Assembly (NCBI RefSeq): GCF_000445445.1
Contig: NZ_ASXP01000004.1
Location: 124,001-188,000 of the forward strand
Direction: 5' to 3'
Origin: Sporomusa ovata DSM 2662
Lineage (GTDB): Bacteria; Bacillota; Negativicutes; Sporomusales; Sporomusaceae
DNA: 64,000 nucleotides
Every line of letters starts with the position of its first letter. The first letter of the stretch is position 1. Positions 16,125-24,239 of this stretch are shown here, one piece after another. The translations under genes and the position numbers were made by a program. The notes beneath the pieces were generated by a model, which had not been told where the DNA came from, made no database searches, and saw only the letters and a list, made by a program, of their open reading frames with translations.

Positions 16125-16664
16125 ATGGGAATCATTGACCGCATCATTTTATCAATTTACACATTTTTATTGGCTTTCTTGTCAATTGTCGTTATTCTCC
16201 TGTCTTTACGCCTTATTCCTTTGGAAACGGCGGGGACGAGCCTTGCCTATGTATATGGTCAATGGGAAGCTTCGCTGGTTGGAGCCGTTTTTTTTCTGGT
16301 AAGTATCAGACTGCTTTTGGCTGGCCTTCGTTCCCGCAAAGTGAAAGATACTATTGTTCACCATAATGACATAGGAGATGTGCATATTTCTCTGACAGCT
16401 GTAGAAAATTTGGTAGAGAAGGTAGCACGGCATATTCGAGGCGTACGCGGCATTAAGGTCAAAGTTTCGCTAGTTGAGCAGGAAATAACGGTGAAATTAA
16501 ACGCTGTCGTAAGCCCGGAAAGTCATGTCCCAACAGTTGCCAGCGAGATTCAGAGTCGTGTGCATGAATACATAAAAAATACGGTTGGTATCGAATTAGC
16601 CGATGTGCAAGTCACGGTAGAAAACATTAGCAATGATTTCAAAACTAAGCAGCGTGTTGAATAG
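16125..16664 (+). CDS. amaP: alkaline shock response membrane anchor protein AmaP
   Basis: A 179-residue protein with two N-terminal membrane helices (about residues 8-30 and 45-67) and an Asp23-like cytoplasmic domain ('DIGDVHISLTAVENLVEKVARHIRGVRGIKVKV', in parts). AmaP tethers Asp23 to the membrane. Its adjacency to the Asp23 gene and the DUF2273 gene reproduces the conserved three-gene cluster. SD 'aaaggag' precedes the ATG. Confidence 0.92.
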   Translation: MGIIDRIILSIYTFLLAFLSIVVILLSLRLIPLETAGTSLAYVYGQWEASLVGAVFFLVSIRLLLAGLRSRKVKDTIVHHNDIGDVHISLTAVENLVEKVARHIRGVRGIKVKVSLVEQEITVKLNAVVSPESHVPTVASEIQSRVHEYIKNTVGIELADVQVTVENISNDFKTKQRVE

Positions 16665-16675
16665 GGGTGGCAGCA

Positions 16676-16903
16676 TTGAATTCTAAACTCTTGGAGGAAA
16701 TCTGGCAACAACACAGCGGTAAACTTCTAGGGGTAGTATTCGGTTTCGTCTTTGGCATCCTCGTCCTATCTTTTGGCTTTTTCCGTACACTATTTGTAGT
16801 TTTGTGCGCTGTAGTTGGTTATATTGTTGGTAAACGTATTGATCAAAAAGAAGATATTCTGGAAATACTGGACAAGCTGCTGCCGCCAGGTTATAACCGG
16901 TAG
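16676..16903 (+). CDS. DUF2273 family small membrane protein
   Basis: A 75-residue protein with two tandem hydrophobic segments ('LLGVVFGFVFGILVLSF' and 'FRTLFVVLCAVVGYIVG'), typical of DUF2273 proteins found with Asp23/AmaP. TTG at 16676 is preferred because 'aggggtgg' lies 6 bases upstream; GTG at 16667 overlaps that SD. The C-terminus 'KEDILEILDKLLPPGYNR' is conserved in the family. Role: probable membrane accessory of the Asp23 complex. Confidence 0.85.
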   Translation: MNSKLLEEIWQQHSGKLLGVVFGFVFGILVLSFGFFRTLFVVLCAVVGYIVGKRIDQKEDILEILDKLLPPGYNR

Positions 16904-16931
16904 CTGCTAAAATAAAAGAAAGAGGGAAATT

Positions 16932-17342
16932 ATGAGTCGCAGAAAAGCCCGTGAGATGGCTGTTCAAGCACTATTTCAATTAGATTTTAACTCCGGTGCT
17001 ACCAGTGATGAAGCACTTAATTCTGTACTGAGTGAACGGGAAGATACCAATGAATCTACTAGACTTTATGCTCAGTCATTGGTGGAAGGGACTAAGCAAA
17101 ACCTTGCAGCAATTGACGAATATATATCAGATCTGTCACGGGAATGGAAAATTGACCGTATGGCTGGTGTTGACCGCAATATAGCCAGAATGGCTATTTA
17201 TGAAATGAAATATAGTCCGGAACCTATGCAGCCAGGTGTTGCGATAAATGAAGCTGTTGAACTGGCTAAAACTTTTGGCACTGAAGACTCAAGCCGCTTT
17301 ATTAATGGTATTTTAGGCTCAATTGTAAAAAATAAAGAGTGA
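16932..17342 (+). CDS. nusB: transcription antitermination factor NusB
   Basis: A 136-residue all-helical RNA-binding protein. Motifs: 'MSRRKAREMAVQALFQLDFN', 'IDEYISDLSREWKIDRMAGVDRNIARMAIYEM' (in parts) and 'AINEAVELAKTFGTEDSSRFINGILGSI' (in parts). NusB binds boxA with S10 (NusE) in rRNA antitermination. It abuts the next gene (TGATG), so the pair is translationally coupled. Confidence 0.96.
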   Translation: MSRRKAREMAVQALFQLDFNSGATSDEALNSVLSEREDTNESTRLYAQSLVEGTKQNLAAIDEYISDLSREWKIDRMAGVDRNIARMAIYEMKYSPEPMQPGVAINEAVELAKTFGTEDSSRFINGILGSIVKNKE

Positions 17343-18310
17343 TGACGAATGTTGTATTAGGGATAGATACCAGCTGTTATACTACTTCTGTGGCAATACT
17401 TGATGAACAGGCCCGGCTGATTGCTGATTGCCGGCGAATGTTATCGGTCAAAGCAGGGAAGCGCGGCCTGCAGCAATCAGAGATGGTATTTCAGCACACG
17501 CGCAATTTGCCTGAACTCTTTCTGCAGGCCTGCCAAAAGCTAGACAAACCTATATGTTTTAAAGCAATCGGGGTCTCGGCTTTTCCACGGCCATTGCCTG
17601 ATTCCTATATGCCCGCTTTTCTGGTCGGTGAAGGCTATGCCAAAGTGCTGGCTCTGATCCAGAATATACCGCTTTATCGTATCAGCCATCAGGAAAATCA
17701 TGTTTTTGCCGGACTCAGGTCTGCTGGCGGCCCTGTTGCTTCCAGCTTTTTAGCTATTCATTTATCGGGAGGTACAACAGAAATTGTCCGGGTAGCTAAC
17801 GATGCAAGCGCACCTGACTCACGGCGGCTGTCTATTAGTATTTTGGGCGGTACGCTAGACATTCATGCCGGGCAACTGGTCGATCGTATCGGAGTTCTTC
17901 TAGGTTTAAAGTTTCCTGCCGGTCTTCACCTGGAATCATTAGCGGCAGAGAACCATGAGCAGGCTATTACTATTCCTATAACGGTACGAAAAGCCTGTGT
18001 TAGTTTTGCCGGCCCGGAGACCCATATTCGCAAATTGGCAGCACAAGGTATAGCTCCGGCGATAATTGCCGCTAGCGTCGAATTATGTATTGCCAAGGCA
18101 GTAACAGCGATGATAAAACAGACTATCTCCAGCACCGGACTTACTGATGTATTGCTGGTTGGCGGCGTAACTGCCAATCAATATATCAGAAAATATCTCA
18201 GAAATCAGCTTGAAGAAACCTTGCTGGCAAAATTGTATTTTCCTGAGCCAAGTTATAGTCCTGACAATGCAACCGGTGCTGCTTATTTTGCTTTAGCCAG
18301 CCAGTATTAG
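17342..18310 (+). CDS. TsaD/Kae1-like peptidase M22 family paralogue
   Basis: A 322-residue ASKHA-fold protein similar to TsaD but clearly divergent. It starts 'VVLGIDTSCYTTSVAILDE', keeps the metal-binding pattern H-x3-H ('HQENHVFAGL'), the phosphate loop 'AIHLSGGTTEIV', 'LGGTLDIHAGQLVDRIGVLLGLKFPAG', 'VGGVTANQYIRKYL' and a C-terminal 'SPDNATGAAYF' in place of TsaD's 'CTDNAAMI'. TsaD itself makes the t6A37 modification of tRNA; this paralogue sits in the nusB-xseA interval of clostridia and negativicutes and its substrate is unknown. ATG 17342 overlaps the nusB stop; GTG 17339 is the alternative. Confidence 0.82.
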   Translation: MTNVVLGIDTSCYTTSVAILDEQARLIADCRRMLSVKAGKRGLQQSEMVFQHTRNLPELFLQACQKLDKPICFKAIGVSAFPRPLPDSYMPAFLVGEGYAKVLALIQNIPLYRISHQENHVFAGLRSAGGPVASSFLAIHLSGGTTEIVRVANDASAPDSRRLSISILGGTLDIHAGQLVDRIGVLLGLKFPAGLHLESLAAENHEQAITIPITVRKACVSFAGPETHIRKLAAQGIAPAIIAASVELCIAKAVTAMIKQTISSTGLTDVLLVGGVTANQYIRKYLRNQLEETLLAKLYFPEPSYSPDNATGAAYFALASQY

Positions 18311-18383
18311 TGACCATATAAACTCACCATGGCCACCTTTCTTGCATAGAATACAAAAAGGTTATAGGCCTGGAGGTGACACC

Positions 18384-18521
18384 ATGGTACCTTATATTCT
18401 GACAGGTGCGTTAATTGGCGCAGTTATTGGACATCTAATTCCCCCTGGGTATTTTTTCTGGTTTGTGGTGGGAAGTGTCGGTGGCTATGCAGCGCAACGT
18501 TATTTTGGCACCCGCTTTTAG
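18384..18521 (+). CDS. 45-residue glycine-rich membrane protein
   Basis: A short ORF with a strong SD (ggaggtg, 18372-18378) 5 bases before its ATG. The peptide starts 'MVPYILTGALIGAVIGHLIPP', continues 'GYFFWFVVGSVGGYAAQRYF', and has two hydrophobic segments with small-residue (Gly/Ala) spacing, like a glycine-zipper hairpin. It has no charged face except near the C-terminus. I do not recognise a named family. The terminator that follows at 18566 makes it the last gene of the nusB unit. Confidence 0.65.
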   Translation: MVPYILTGALIGAVIGHLIPPGYFFWFVVGSVGGYAAQRYFGTRF

Positions 18522-18565
18522 GGAATAAAACAAAAGCCGGGCAGAAGGCTTTCAAAACTCTTTAG

Positions 18566-18589
18566 CCAGACTTATGTCTGGTTTTTTTT
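18566..18589 (+). terminator. Rho-independent terminator before xseA
   Basis: A 6-bp stem (ccagac / gtctgg) with a ttat loop and an eight-base T run. It rules out an xseA start upstream of 18590. Confidence 0.9.
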
Positions 18590-18624
18590 CCCCAGCAGAA
18601 AGTATTAAAATATGGAGTATTTTT

Positions 18625-19845
18625 ATGAATAATATCTTTACCGTTAGTGACCTAACTAAATATATCAAAAGTATATTTGACCGGGATGCAAAACTGATTT
18701 CCGTTTTTGTCAAAGGTGAAATTTCCAATTTCAAAAGTCATTATTCCGGGCACTGTTATTTTACCCTTAAAGATGCTGGCTCACAGATTAAAGGAGTTAT
18801 GTTCAAAAGTCGGGCTCAATTTCTAAAATTTGAGCCCCGTGATGGGATGAAGGTTGTAGCTGTTGGCCAGATTACTGTGTTTGAAAGAGATGGGCAGTAC
18901 CAGCTTTACGCTGAACAATTAATCCCTGACGGTGTAGGAGAACTAAGTATTGCGTTTAATCAATTAAAAGAGAAATTAGCGGCAGAAGGTCTGTTTGATG
19001 ACAGCCGCAAAAAAAAGTTAGCTCTTTTACCGCAAGCAATTGGTATTGTCACCTCGCCGACCGGCGCAGCCCTGCGTGATATTATTACAGTTGCCAAACG
19101 TCGCCACCCAGGTATACCGCTTACCTTATACCCGGTTCTGGTTCAGGGTATAGATGCGCCAGGTCAGATTGTACAGGCCATCCAAGACTTTAACCGTTTA
19201 AAAAGTGTAGATGTACTTATTGTTGGTCGCGGCGGCGGCTCTATTGAGGAATTGTGGGCCTTTAATGATGAGCAAGTGGTGCGGGCAATAGCGGCTTCGC
19301 AGATCCCAATCGTATCAGCCGTAGGGCATCAAACTGATTATACTTTAGCTGATTTTGCTGCTGACTGCCGGGCGGCAACGCCGTCACAGGCAGCCGAAAT
19401 TGTGGTACCGGATGTCTACGAACTCAAAAGATACATTACTACACTCCAAACCATGCTGGAAAACAATATCCGGTTATATATCAAGCACCGCCGCCAGGCT
19501 GTCTGTCAATTGCGGGATAGCAAAGTATTTACTCAGCCGGAAAAACTTTTTGCTGATAAAAGACAATGTATTGATTCGTATATGGAACGGTTAGGGCAGT
19601 CGGTGCGAAAAATTCTTGCAGCTAAACAACAGGTCTTACAAATAAATACGGAAAAACTGGCAGTATTGAATCCTTTGGCTGTCCTTTCCCGGGGCTACAG
19701 TCTTGTTCGTACTCTGGAGGGACAAGTTATAACAAATACTTGCCAGGTAAAGCCTAAGCAGCCATTAGAAATTATTTTACATCAAGGGCGCCTTACTGTT
19801 GTGGTTAGTAAAGCAAAGGAGGATATTCATGGCCAGATCAAATAA
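18625..19845 (+). CDS. xseA: exodeoxyribonuclease VII large subunit
   Basis: A 406-residue protein: N-terminal OB fold ('VSDLTKYIKSIFDRDAKL', 'VKGEISNFKSHYSGHCYFTLKD'), the catalytic domain with 'GIVTSPTGAALRDIITVAKRRHPGI', 'IVGRGGGSIEELWAFNDEQVVRAI' (in parts) and 'SAVGHQTDYTLADFAADCRAATPSQAAE' (in parts), then a long coiled coil and a C-terminal 'LSRGYSLVRT' segment. With XseB it degrades single-stranded DNA. The ATG at 18625 has an SD 'tggag' 7 bases upstream; earlier in-frame starts lie inside the terminator. It overlaps xseB by 17 bases. Confidence 0.96.
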   Translation: MNNIFTVSDLTKYIKSIFDRDAKLISVFVKGEISNFKSHYSGHCYFTLKDAGSQIKGVMFKSRAQFLKFEPRDGMKVVAVGQITVFERDGQYQLYAEQLIPDGVGELSIAFNQLKEKLAAEGLFDDSRKKKLALLPQAIGIVTSPTGAALRDIITVAKRRHPGIPLTLYPVLVQGIDAPGQIVQAIQDFNRLKSVDVLIVGRGGGSIEELWAFNDEQVVRAIAASQIPIVSAVGHQTDYTLADFAADCRAATPSQAAEIVVPDVYELKRYITTLQTMLENNIRLYIKHRRQAVCQLRDSKVFTQPEKLFADKRQCIDSYMERLGQSVRKILAAKQQVLQINTEKLAVLNPLAVLSRGYSLVRTLEGQVITNTCQVKPKQPLEIILHQGRLTVVVSKAKEDIHGQIK

Positions 19846-20080
19846 CAAACAAAAAAATGTATGTTTTGAGGAGGCTCTTGGTAAATTAGAAGTAATTGTA
19901 AAACAATTAGAAGCAGGTGAATTACCGCTGGAAGAAGCGTTAGATAAATTTGGTGAAGGTATAGCCAACGCTAAGTTATGTTTTGAGCAATTGAACGCTG
20001 CCGAAACACAAATTGATAAAATTTTGCAGCAAGAACAAGGTCGTTTAGTTGAGCAGCCGTTAATTGTGGAGGGTAACTAA
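19829..20080 (+). CDS. xseB: exodeoxyribonuclease VII small subunit
   Basis: An 83-residue helical protein with the XseB pattern 'FEEALGKLEVIVKQLEAGELPLEEALDKFGEG' (in parts), 'LCFEQLNAAETQIDKIL'. Several copies bind the XseA coiled coil. The ATG at 19829 follows a consensus 'aaaggagg' located inside the end of xseA, which indicates translational coupling. ispA begins 2 bases after its stop. Confidence 0.95.
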   Translation: MARSNNKQKNVCFEEALGKLEVIVKQLEAGELPLEEALDKFGEGIANAKLCFEQLNAAETQIDKILQQEQGRLVEQPLIVEGN

Positions 20081-20082
20081 CT

Positions 20083-20970
20083 ATGACAGCAGAAACATTG
20101 GGACAGTACTGTCAGCAAAAAATAGAGTTGATTGATGCCGCACTTTCGCAGTATATTCCGGTTGACAGCTATCAACCCACTATATATGAAGCAATGCGTT
20201 ACAGCCTGCTTGCCGGTGGAAAAAGGCTGCGGCCACTTATGCTTATGGCAGCCGCAGATGCCGTTGGCGGCAAAGGCAGTGATTATTTGCCTGTAGCCTG
20301 CGGTCTGGAAATGATTCATACCTATTCACTTATTCATGATGATCTGCCGGCCATGGATAATGATGACTACCGGCGGGGAAAACTTACTAATCATAAGGTA
20401 TATGGCGATGGTATGGCGGTTTTAGCTGGTGATGGCCTGTTAACAGTTGCTTTTGGCACGATGTTGTCACAAACCGAGGTGGAGCCTCAAATACTAATCC
20501 AAGTGGTTAATGAAATAGCTGCTGCCGCCGGGCCTGCGGGAATGGTTGGCGGTCAGGCCATTGATCTTATATCTGAAGGTCAGACCATTGATGCCAAAAC
20601 GCTGCAGTATATCCATCAGGCTAAAACCGGAGCCTTATTTAAAGCGGCTTTGCGTTCAGGAGCTTTGTTGGCTGGCGGCAGTCAGGAGCAGCTTACTGCT
20701 TTGACCAATTATGCTTTACAATTTGGCTTAGCGTTTCAAATAACCGACGATATTCTTGATGTTGTTGGCACTCAGGATAAAATTGGCAAGCCTGTAGGCA
20801 GTGATGTGAAAAACCACAAAGCAACTTATGTAACGCTCTACACACTTGCCGGAGCTAAACAGTTAGCTCAGCAAACAGTAAACGAAGCTCTAAGCAGTCT
20901 GCGCGGGTTTGGACCTGAAGCTGCTATACTGCGTGAACTAGTAGAACATCTAATAAATCGGGAAGCCTGA
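20083..20970 (+). CDS. ispA: polyprenyl synthetase (farnesyl/geranylgeranyl diphosphate synthase)
   Basis: A 295-residue trans-prenyltransferase. Both aspartate-rich motifs are present: 'IHDDLPAMDNDDYRRG' (first) and 'ITDDILDVVG' (second), with 'GGKRLRPLM' for diphosphate binding and 'GGQAIDL'. It condenses isopentenyl diphosphate with allylic diphosphates. Its place between xseB and dxs is conserved. Chain length (C15 or C20) cannot be assigned safely by eye. Confidence 0.93.
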   Translation: MTAETLGQYCQQKIELIDAALSQYIPVDSYQPTIYEAMRYSLLAGGKRLRPLMLMAAADAVGGKGSDYLPVACGLEMIHTYSLIHDDLPAMDNDDYRRGKLTNHKVYGDGMAVLAGDGLLTVAFGTMLSQTEVEPQILIQVVNEIAAAAGPAGMVGGQAIDLISEGQTIDAKTLQYIHQAKTGALFKAALRSGALLAGGSQEQLTALTNYALQFGLAFQITDDILDVVGTQDKIGKPVGSDVKNHKATYVTLYTLAGAKQLAQQTVNEALSSLRGFGPEAAILRELVEHLINREA

Positions 20971-20980
20971 GGTGTAGTCA

Positions 20981-21439
20981 ATGGCCGAGTTCCTAGCCGG
21001 AATAGGACAAAATATTATTTTGATGACAGCTTTGACCGCTTGGTTTACAGCGCAAGTATTAAAAACCATGACAGCATACTGGCGGCATGGTGCCTTTAAT
21101 GCTGAACGGCTTGTTGGTGCCGGTGGTATGCCCAGTTCGCATACGGCATTAGTAGTAAGTCTTGCTGTCAGTGTCGCACTTAGAGAAGGGATTAAATCAG
21201 ACCTGTTTGCGGTAGCGGTAATATTGGCCGGTATTGTTATGTATGATGCTGCAGGAGTACGGCGGGCGGCCGGCAGGCAGGCTAAGGTAATTAACAAATT
21301 GGTACACGAGATGCGAGTGGAACATAAGGTAAAAGAAACCCGGCTTAAAGAACTTTTAGGCCATACACCGCTTGAAGTATTGGCCGGAGCTCTTCATGGC
21401 ACACTTGTGGCCTACGCATTTTATGTATTTTATAGATGA
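20981..21439 (+). CDS. divergent PAP2 family membrane protein (YuiD-like)
   Basis: A 152-residue membrane protein of the divergent PAP2 (DUF212) family. The phosphatase-like motif 'GGMPSSHTALVVSLAVSVAL' is clear, followed by 'MYDAAGVRRAAGRQAKVINKL' (in parts) and a C-terminal 'LGHTPLEVLAGALHGTLVAY'. Related proteins are thought to dephosphorylate lipid or prenyl phosphates, which would fit its location between ispA and dxs, but the activity is not demonstrated. SD 'gaggtg' precedes it. Confidence 0.88.
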   Translation: MAEFLAGIGQNIILMTALTAWFTAQVLKTMTAYWRHGAFNAERLVGAGGMPSSHTALVVSLAVSVALREGIKSDLFAVAVILAGIVMYDAAGVRRAAGRQAKVINKLVHEMRVEHKVKETRLKELLGHTPLEVLAGALHGTLVAYAFYVFYR

Positions 21440-21465
21440 ATGTTAATATTTAGATATGCTATAAT
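21437..21465 (+). promoter_or_regulatory. candidate extended -10 promoter for dxs
   Basis: A TGcTATAAT extended -10 element at 21457-21465 lies 17 bases after a weak -35 (tgaatg). Transcription would start near 21473, about 45 bases before the dxs TTG, so dxs and the genes after it may have their own promoter inside the operon. Confidence 0.45.
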
Positions 21466-21516
21466 ATGTGTGGAAAAGATAGACCTGACCCCAGTCAGAG
21501 AAAGCGGGGAACAAAT

Positions 21517-23409
21517 TTGAGCAGACTGCTTGACAGTATTAATGGCCCACAGGATATTAAACACTATTCCTTGGCCGAATTGGAAAAGCTCGCTGAAGAA
21601 ATCCGCGAGCTTCTTATACTTACAGTTGCCACTACTGGCGGCCATTTGGCACCTAATTTAGGGGTCGTAGAACTTACACTGGCCTTACATAAAATGTTTG
21701 ATAGTCCAAAGGATAAATTCATTTGGGATGTCGGACACCAATCCTATGTACATAAAATTTTAACAGGACGCCGGACAAATTTTTCTACACTACGTACTAC
21801 TAACGGCATAAGCGGTTTTCCTAAACGTGCTGAAAGTGAGCATGATGCTTTTGGTGCCGGGCATTCAAGTACCTCAATATCTGCGGCCTTGGGAATAGCC
21901 TTAGCGCGGGATATGTCAGGTGAGAAATACAATGTGGTTGCCGTAATCGGCGATGGCTCATTAACAGGCGGAGAAGCTTATGAGGCACTTAACCATACCG
22001 GGCATCTTGGCGTAAATCTTACGGTGATTTTGAATGATAATGAAATGTCGATTGCCAAAAATGTTGGTGCCATTTCAGAATACCTGGCCAAAATGCGCAC
22101 AGCGCCGACATACTCAAAAGTTAAACGGGATATTGATTTTTTGCTGCGTAGTATTCCGGCAATCGGTGAAAGTGTTGCTAAGGCGGTTGACCGCCTTAAA
22201 GGCAGCCTCAAATATCTTTTAGTTCCGGGAATATTGTTTGAAGAGCTAGGTTTTACTTATTTTGGTCCCATTGATGGACATAACATTCCGTTAATTTTGG
22301 ATGTACTTACTAAAGCCAAGAACATTAACGGGCCGGTAATTGTTCATATCGTGACCCACAAAGGCAAAGGTTATTTACCGGCAGAAATTAATCCTGGTAA
22401 GTTTCACGGGGTAGGACCTTTTTGTGTAGAAACTGGAGAAATAATAAAATCAAGCGGAGCGCCGCCTTCCTATACCCAGGTATTTGGTAATGCAATCGTC
22501 AAGCTGGCAGAGCGCAATCCTAATATTGTAGCCATAACTGCGGCTATGCCTGATGGTACAGGCCTAAGAAATTTTGCCATAAAATTTCCTAAACGTTTTT
22601 TTGATGTTGGTATTGCTGAACAACATGCCGTAACTATGGCCGCCGGCCTGGCTACCCAGGGAAAGATACCAATAGTTTCCGTATATTCAACCTTTATCCA
22701 GCGTGCTTATGACCAGATTCTTCATGATGTCTGTCTGCAAAATTTACCGGTTATTTTTATGCTGGATCGGGCCGGTATTGTCGGTGAAGACGGGGCCACC
22801 CATCACGGTGTATTTGACTACTCTTTCTTACGGCATATTCCTAATATCGTCATTATGGCTCCCAAAGATGAAAATGAACTGCAAAATATGTTATATACGG
22901 CAACTGAACTTAACGCCCCTGTAGCCATTCGCTTTCCGCGAGGCAGCGGTGTTGGAGCAGAGTTACAGTCTGAATATACTAAACTCGAAATAGGCAAAGC
23001 CGAGAATTTGAGTTCAGGAAAAGATGTGGTTTTACTGGCAGTCGGGGCGCTGGTCGAGCCTTGTCAAAAAGCTGCTGCAATACTTGCGGACAAGGGAATT
23101 GCGGCAGGTGTAGTAAATAGTAGATTTATAAAACCGCTTGATGGGCAATTGATCCGTCAAATAGCCCGTGATACCGGTATTATTGTTACGGTTGAAGATA
23201 ATGTTATCACAGGAGGGTTTGGCTCAGCTGTACTAGAATATACTAACTCACAACACCTTAATTGGGTAAAGGTGCTGCGGCTCGGACTGCCTGACAAATT
23301 TATTGAACATGGACCCCGTAATTACCTGTTGAATAAATATGGCTTGCATGCGCAAGGCATTGCAGATAGTGTTGAAACTTTTCTCAGCCAGTTTGGAGCA
23401 CGAAAATGA
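21517..23409 (+). CDS. dxs: 1-deoxy-D-xylulose-5-phosphate synthase
   Basis: A 630-residue thiamine-diphosphate enzyme, first step of the MEP isoprenoid pathway (pyruvate plus glyceraldehyde 3-phosphate). It has 'TTGGHLAPNLGVVELTLALH', 'WDVGHQSYVHKILTGR', the ThDP motif 'VIGDGSLTGGEAYEALNHTGHL' (in parts), 'FFDVGIAEQHAVTMAAGLA' and a C-terminal transketolase domain. The TTG at 21517 gives the expected start 'LSRLLDSINGPQDIKHYS'; an upstream frame extension to 21466 covers the promoter and repeat-like leader and is rejected. It overlaps the next reading frame by 4 bases if the ATG at 23406 were used. Confidence 0.95.
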   Translation: MSRLLDSINGPQDIKHYSLAELEKLAEEIRELLILTVATTGGHLAPNLGVVELTLALHKMFDSPKDKFIWDVGHQSYVHKILTGRRTNFSTLRTTNGISGFPKRAESEHDAFGAGHSSTSISAALGIALARDMSGEKYNVVAVIGDGSLTGGEAYEALNHTGHLGVNLTVILNDNEMSIAKNVGAISEYLAKMRTAPTYSKVKRDIDFLLRSIPAIGESVAKAVDRLKGSLKYLLVPGILFEELGFTYFGPIDGHNIPLILDVLTKAKNINGPVIVHIVTHKGKGYLPAEINPGKFHGVGPFCVETGEIIKSSGAPPSYTQVFGNAIVKLAERNPNIVAITAAMPDGTGLRNFAIKFPKRFFDVGIAEQHAVTMAAGLATQGKIPIVSVYSTFIQRAYDQILHDVCLQNLPVIFMLDRAGIVGEDGATHHGVFDYSFLRHIPNIVIMAPKDENELQNMLYTATELNAPVAIRFPRGSGVGAELQSEYTKLEIGKAENLSSGKDVVLLAVGALVEPCQKAAAILADKGIAAGVVNSRFIKPLDGQLIRQIARDTGIIVTVEDNVITGGFGSAVLEYTNSQHLNWVKVLRLGLPDKFIEHGPRNYLLNKYGLHAQGIADSVETFLSQFGARK

Positions 23410-23420
23410 CCGGAGAGCGT

Positions 23421-24224
23421 ATGAAAGAACGCCTTGATATATTAGTAATGGAAAAAGGGCTGGCTGCCAGCCGGGAGCGGGCCAAAGCCTATATTATGGC
23501 CGGCCTTGTTACTGTTGACGGCCAAAAAGTAGATAAAGCCGGTACTGTTGTTCCCACTAAAGCCAATATTGTTGTGCATGGCGACAATATTGGGTATGTT
23601 AGCCGGGGCGGCCTCAAGCTGGCTAAAGCGATAACTTATTTTGGTCTTAACTTAACAGGAAAAGTTATGGCTGATGTTGGTGCTTCAACAGGCGGTTTTA
23701 CTGATTGTGCTTTAAAAAATGGTGCTGCTAAAGTCTATGCAATCGATGTTGGCTATGGACAGCTTGCCTGGTCATTGCGAACAGATGAACGGGTAATCAA
23801 TATGGAACGTACGAATATTCGTAATGTGCGTCCGGAAGATTTAGCCCAATTACTGGATTTTGTTTCTATTGATGTGGCTTTTATCTCACTTGATAAAGTA
23901 TTGCCGGTAGTAAAAACCTTACTGAGCCCACAGGGGACAGTAGTGGCACTTATCAAACCACAATTTGAGGCAGGGCGGGATAAAGTCGGCAAAAAAGGAG
24001 TTGTCCGTGATCCGGCCATCCATCGTGAAGTTATTAACAATGTCATAATAACTGCTAAAGTAAAACTACTTACACCTTTAGGACTGACTTACTCCCCAGT
24101 AAAAGGTCCGGAAGGTAATATTGAATACCTATTATATCTGGCTAATTATTCAGCCGTGGAAATTATGGATGAGTCAAGTGTTGCTGCGGTGGTCGCCGAG
24201 GCTCATACCAACTTAACGGGATGA
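23421..24224 (+). CDS. tlyA: TlyA family 16S/23S rRNA 2'-O-methyltransferase
   Basis: A 267-residue protein with an N-terminal S4 RNA-binding domain ('LDILVMEKGLAASRERAKAYIMAG') and an FtsJ-like methyltransferase domain ('VMADVGASTGGFTDCALKNGA', 'LDFVSIDVAFISLDKVLP', 'VALIKPQFEAGRDKVGKKGVVRD'). TlyA proteins methylate ribose of rRNA cytidines; Bacillus YqxC is the orthologue. The SD 'cggag' is 6 bases before ATG 23421, so that start is preferred over ATG 23406. It is part of the dxs-tlyA-nadK-argR-recN string. Confidence 0.93.
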   Translation: MKERLDILVMEKGLAASRERAKAYIMAGLVTVDGQKVDKAGTVVPTKANIVVHGDNIGYVSRGGLKLAKAITYFGLNLTGKVMADVGASTGGFTDCALKNGAAKVYAIDVGYGQLAWSLRTDERVINMERTNIRNVRPEDLAQLLDFVSIDVAFISLDKVLPVVKTLLSPQGTVVALIKPQFEAGRDKVGKKGVVRDPAIHREVINNVIITAKVKLLTPLGLTYSPVKGPEGNIEYLLYLANYSAVEIMDESSVAAVVAEAHTNLTG

Positions 24225-24239
24225 CGGAGGAACACAGGT

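Noticed and set aside
20970..21517. OLE RNA, known to occur near ispA/dxs genes in some Bacillota
   Set aside because: The non-coding room here is under 80 bases, far less than the roughly 600 bases OLE needs.
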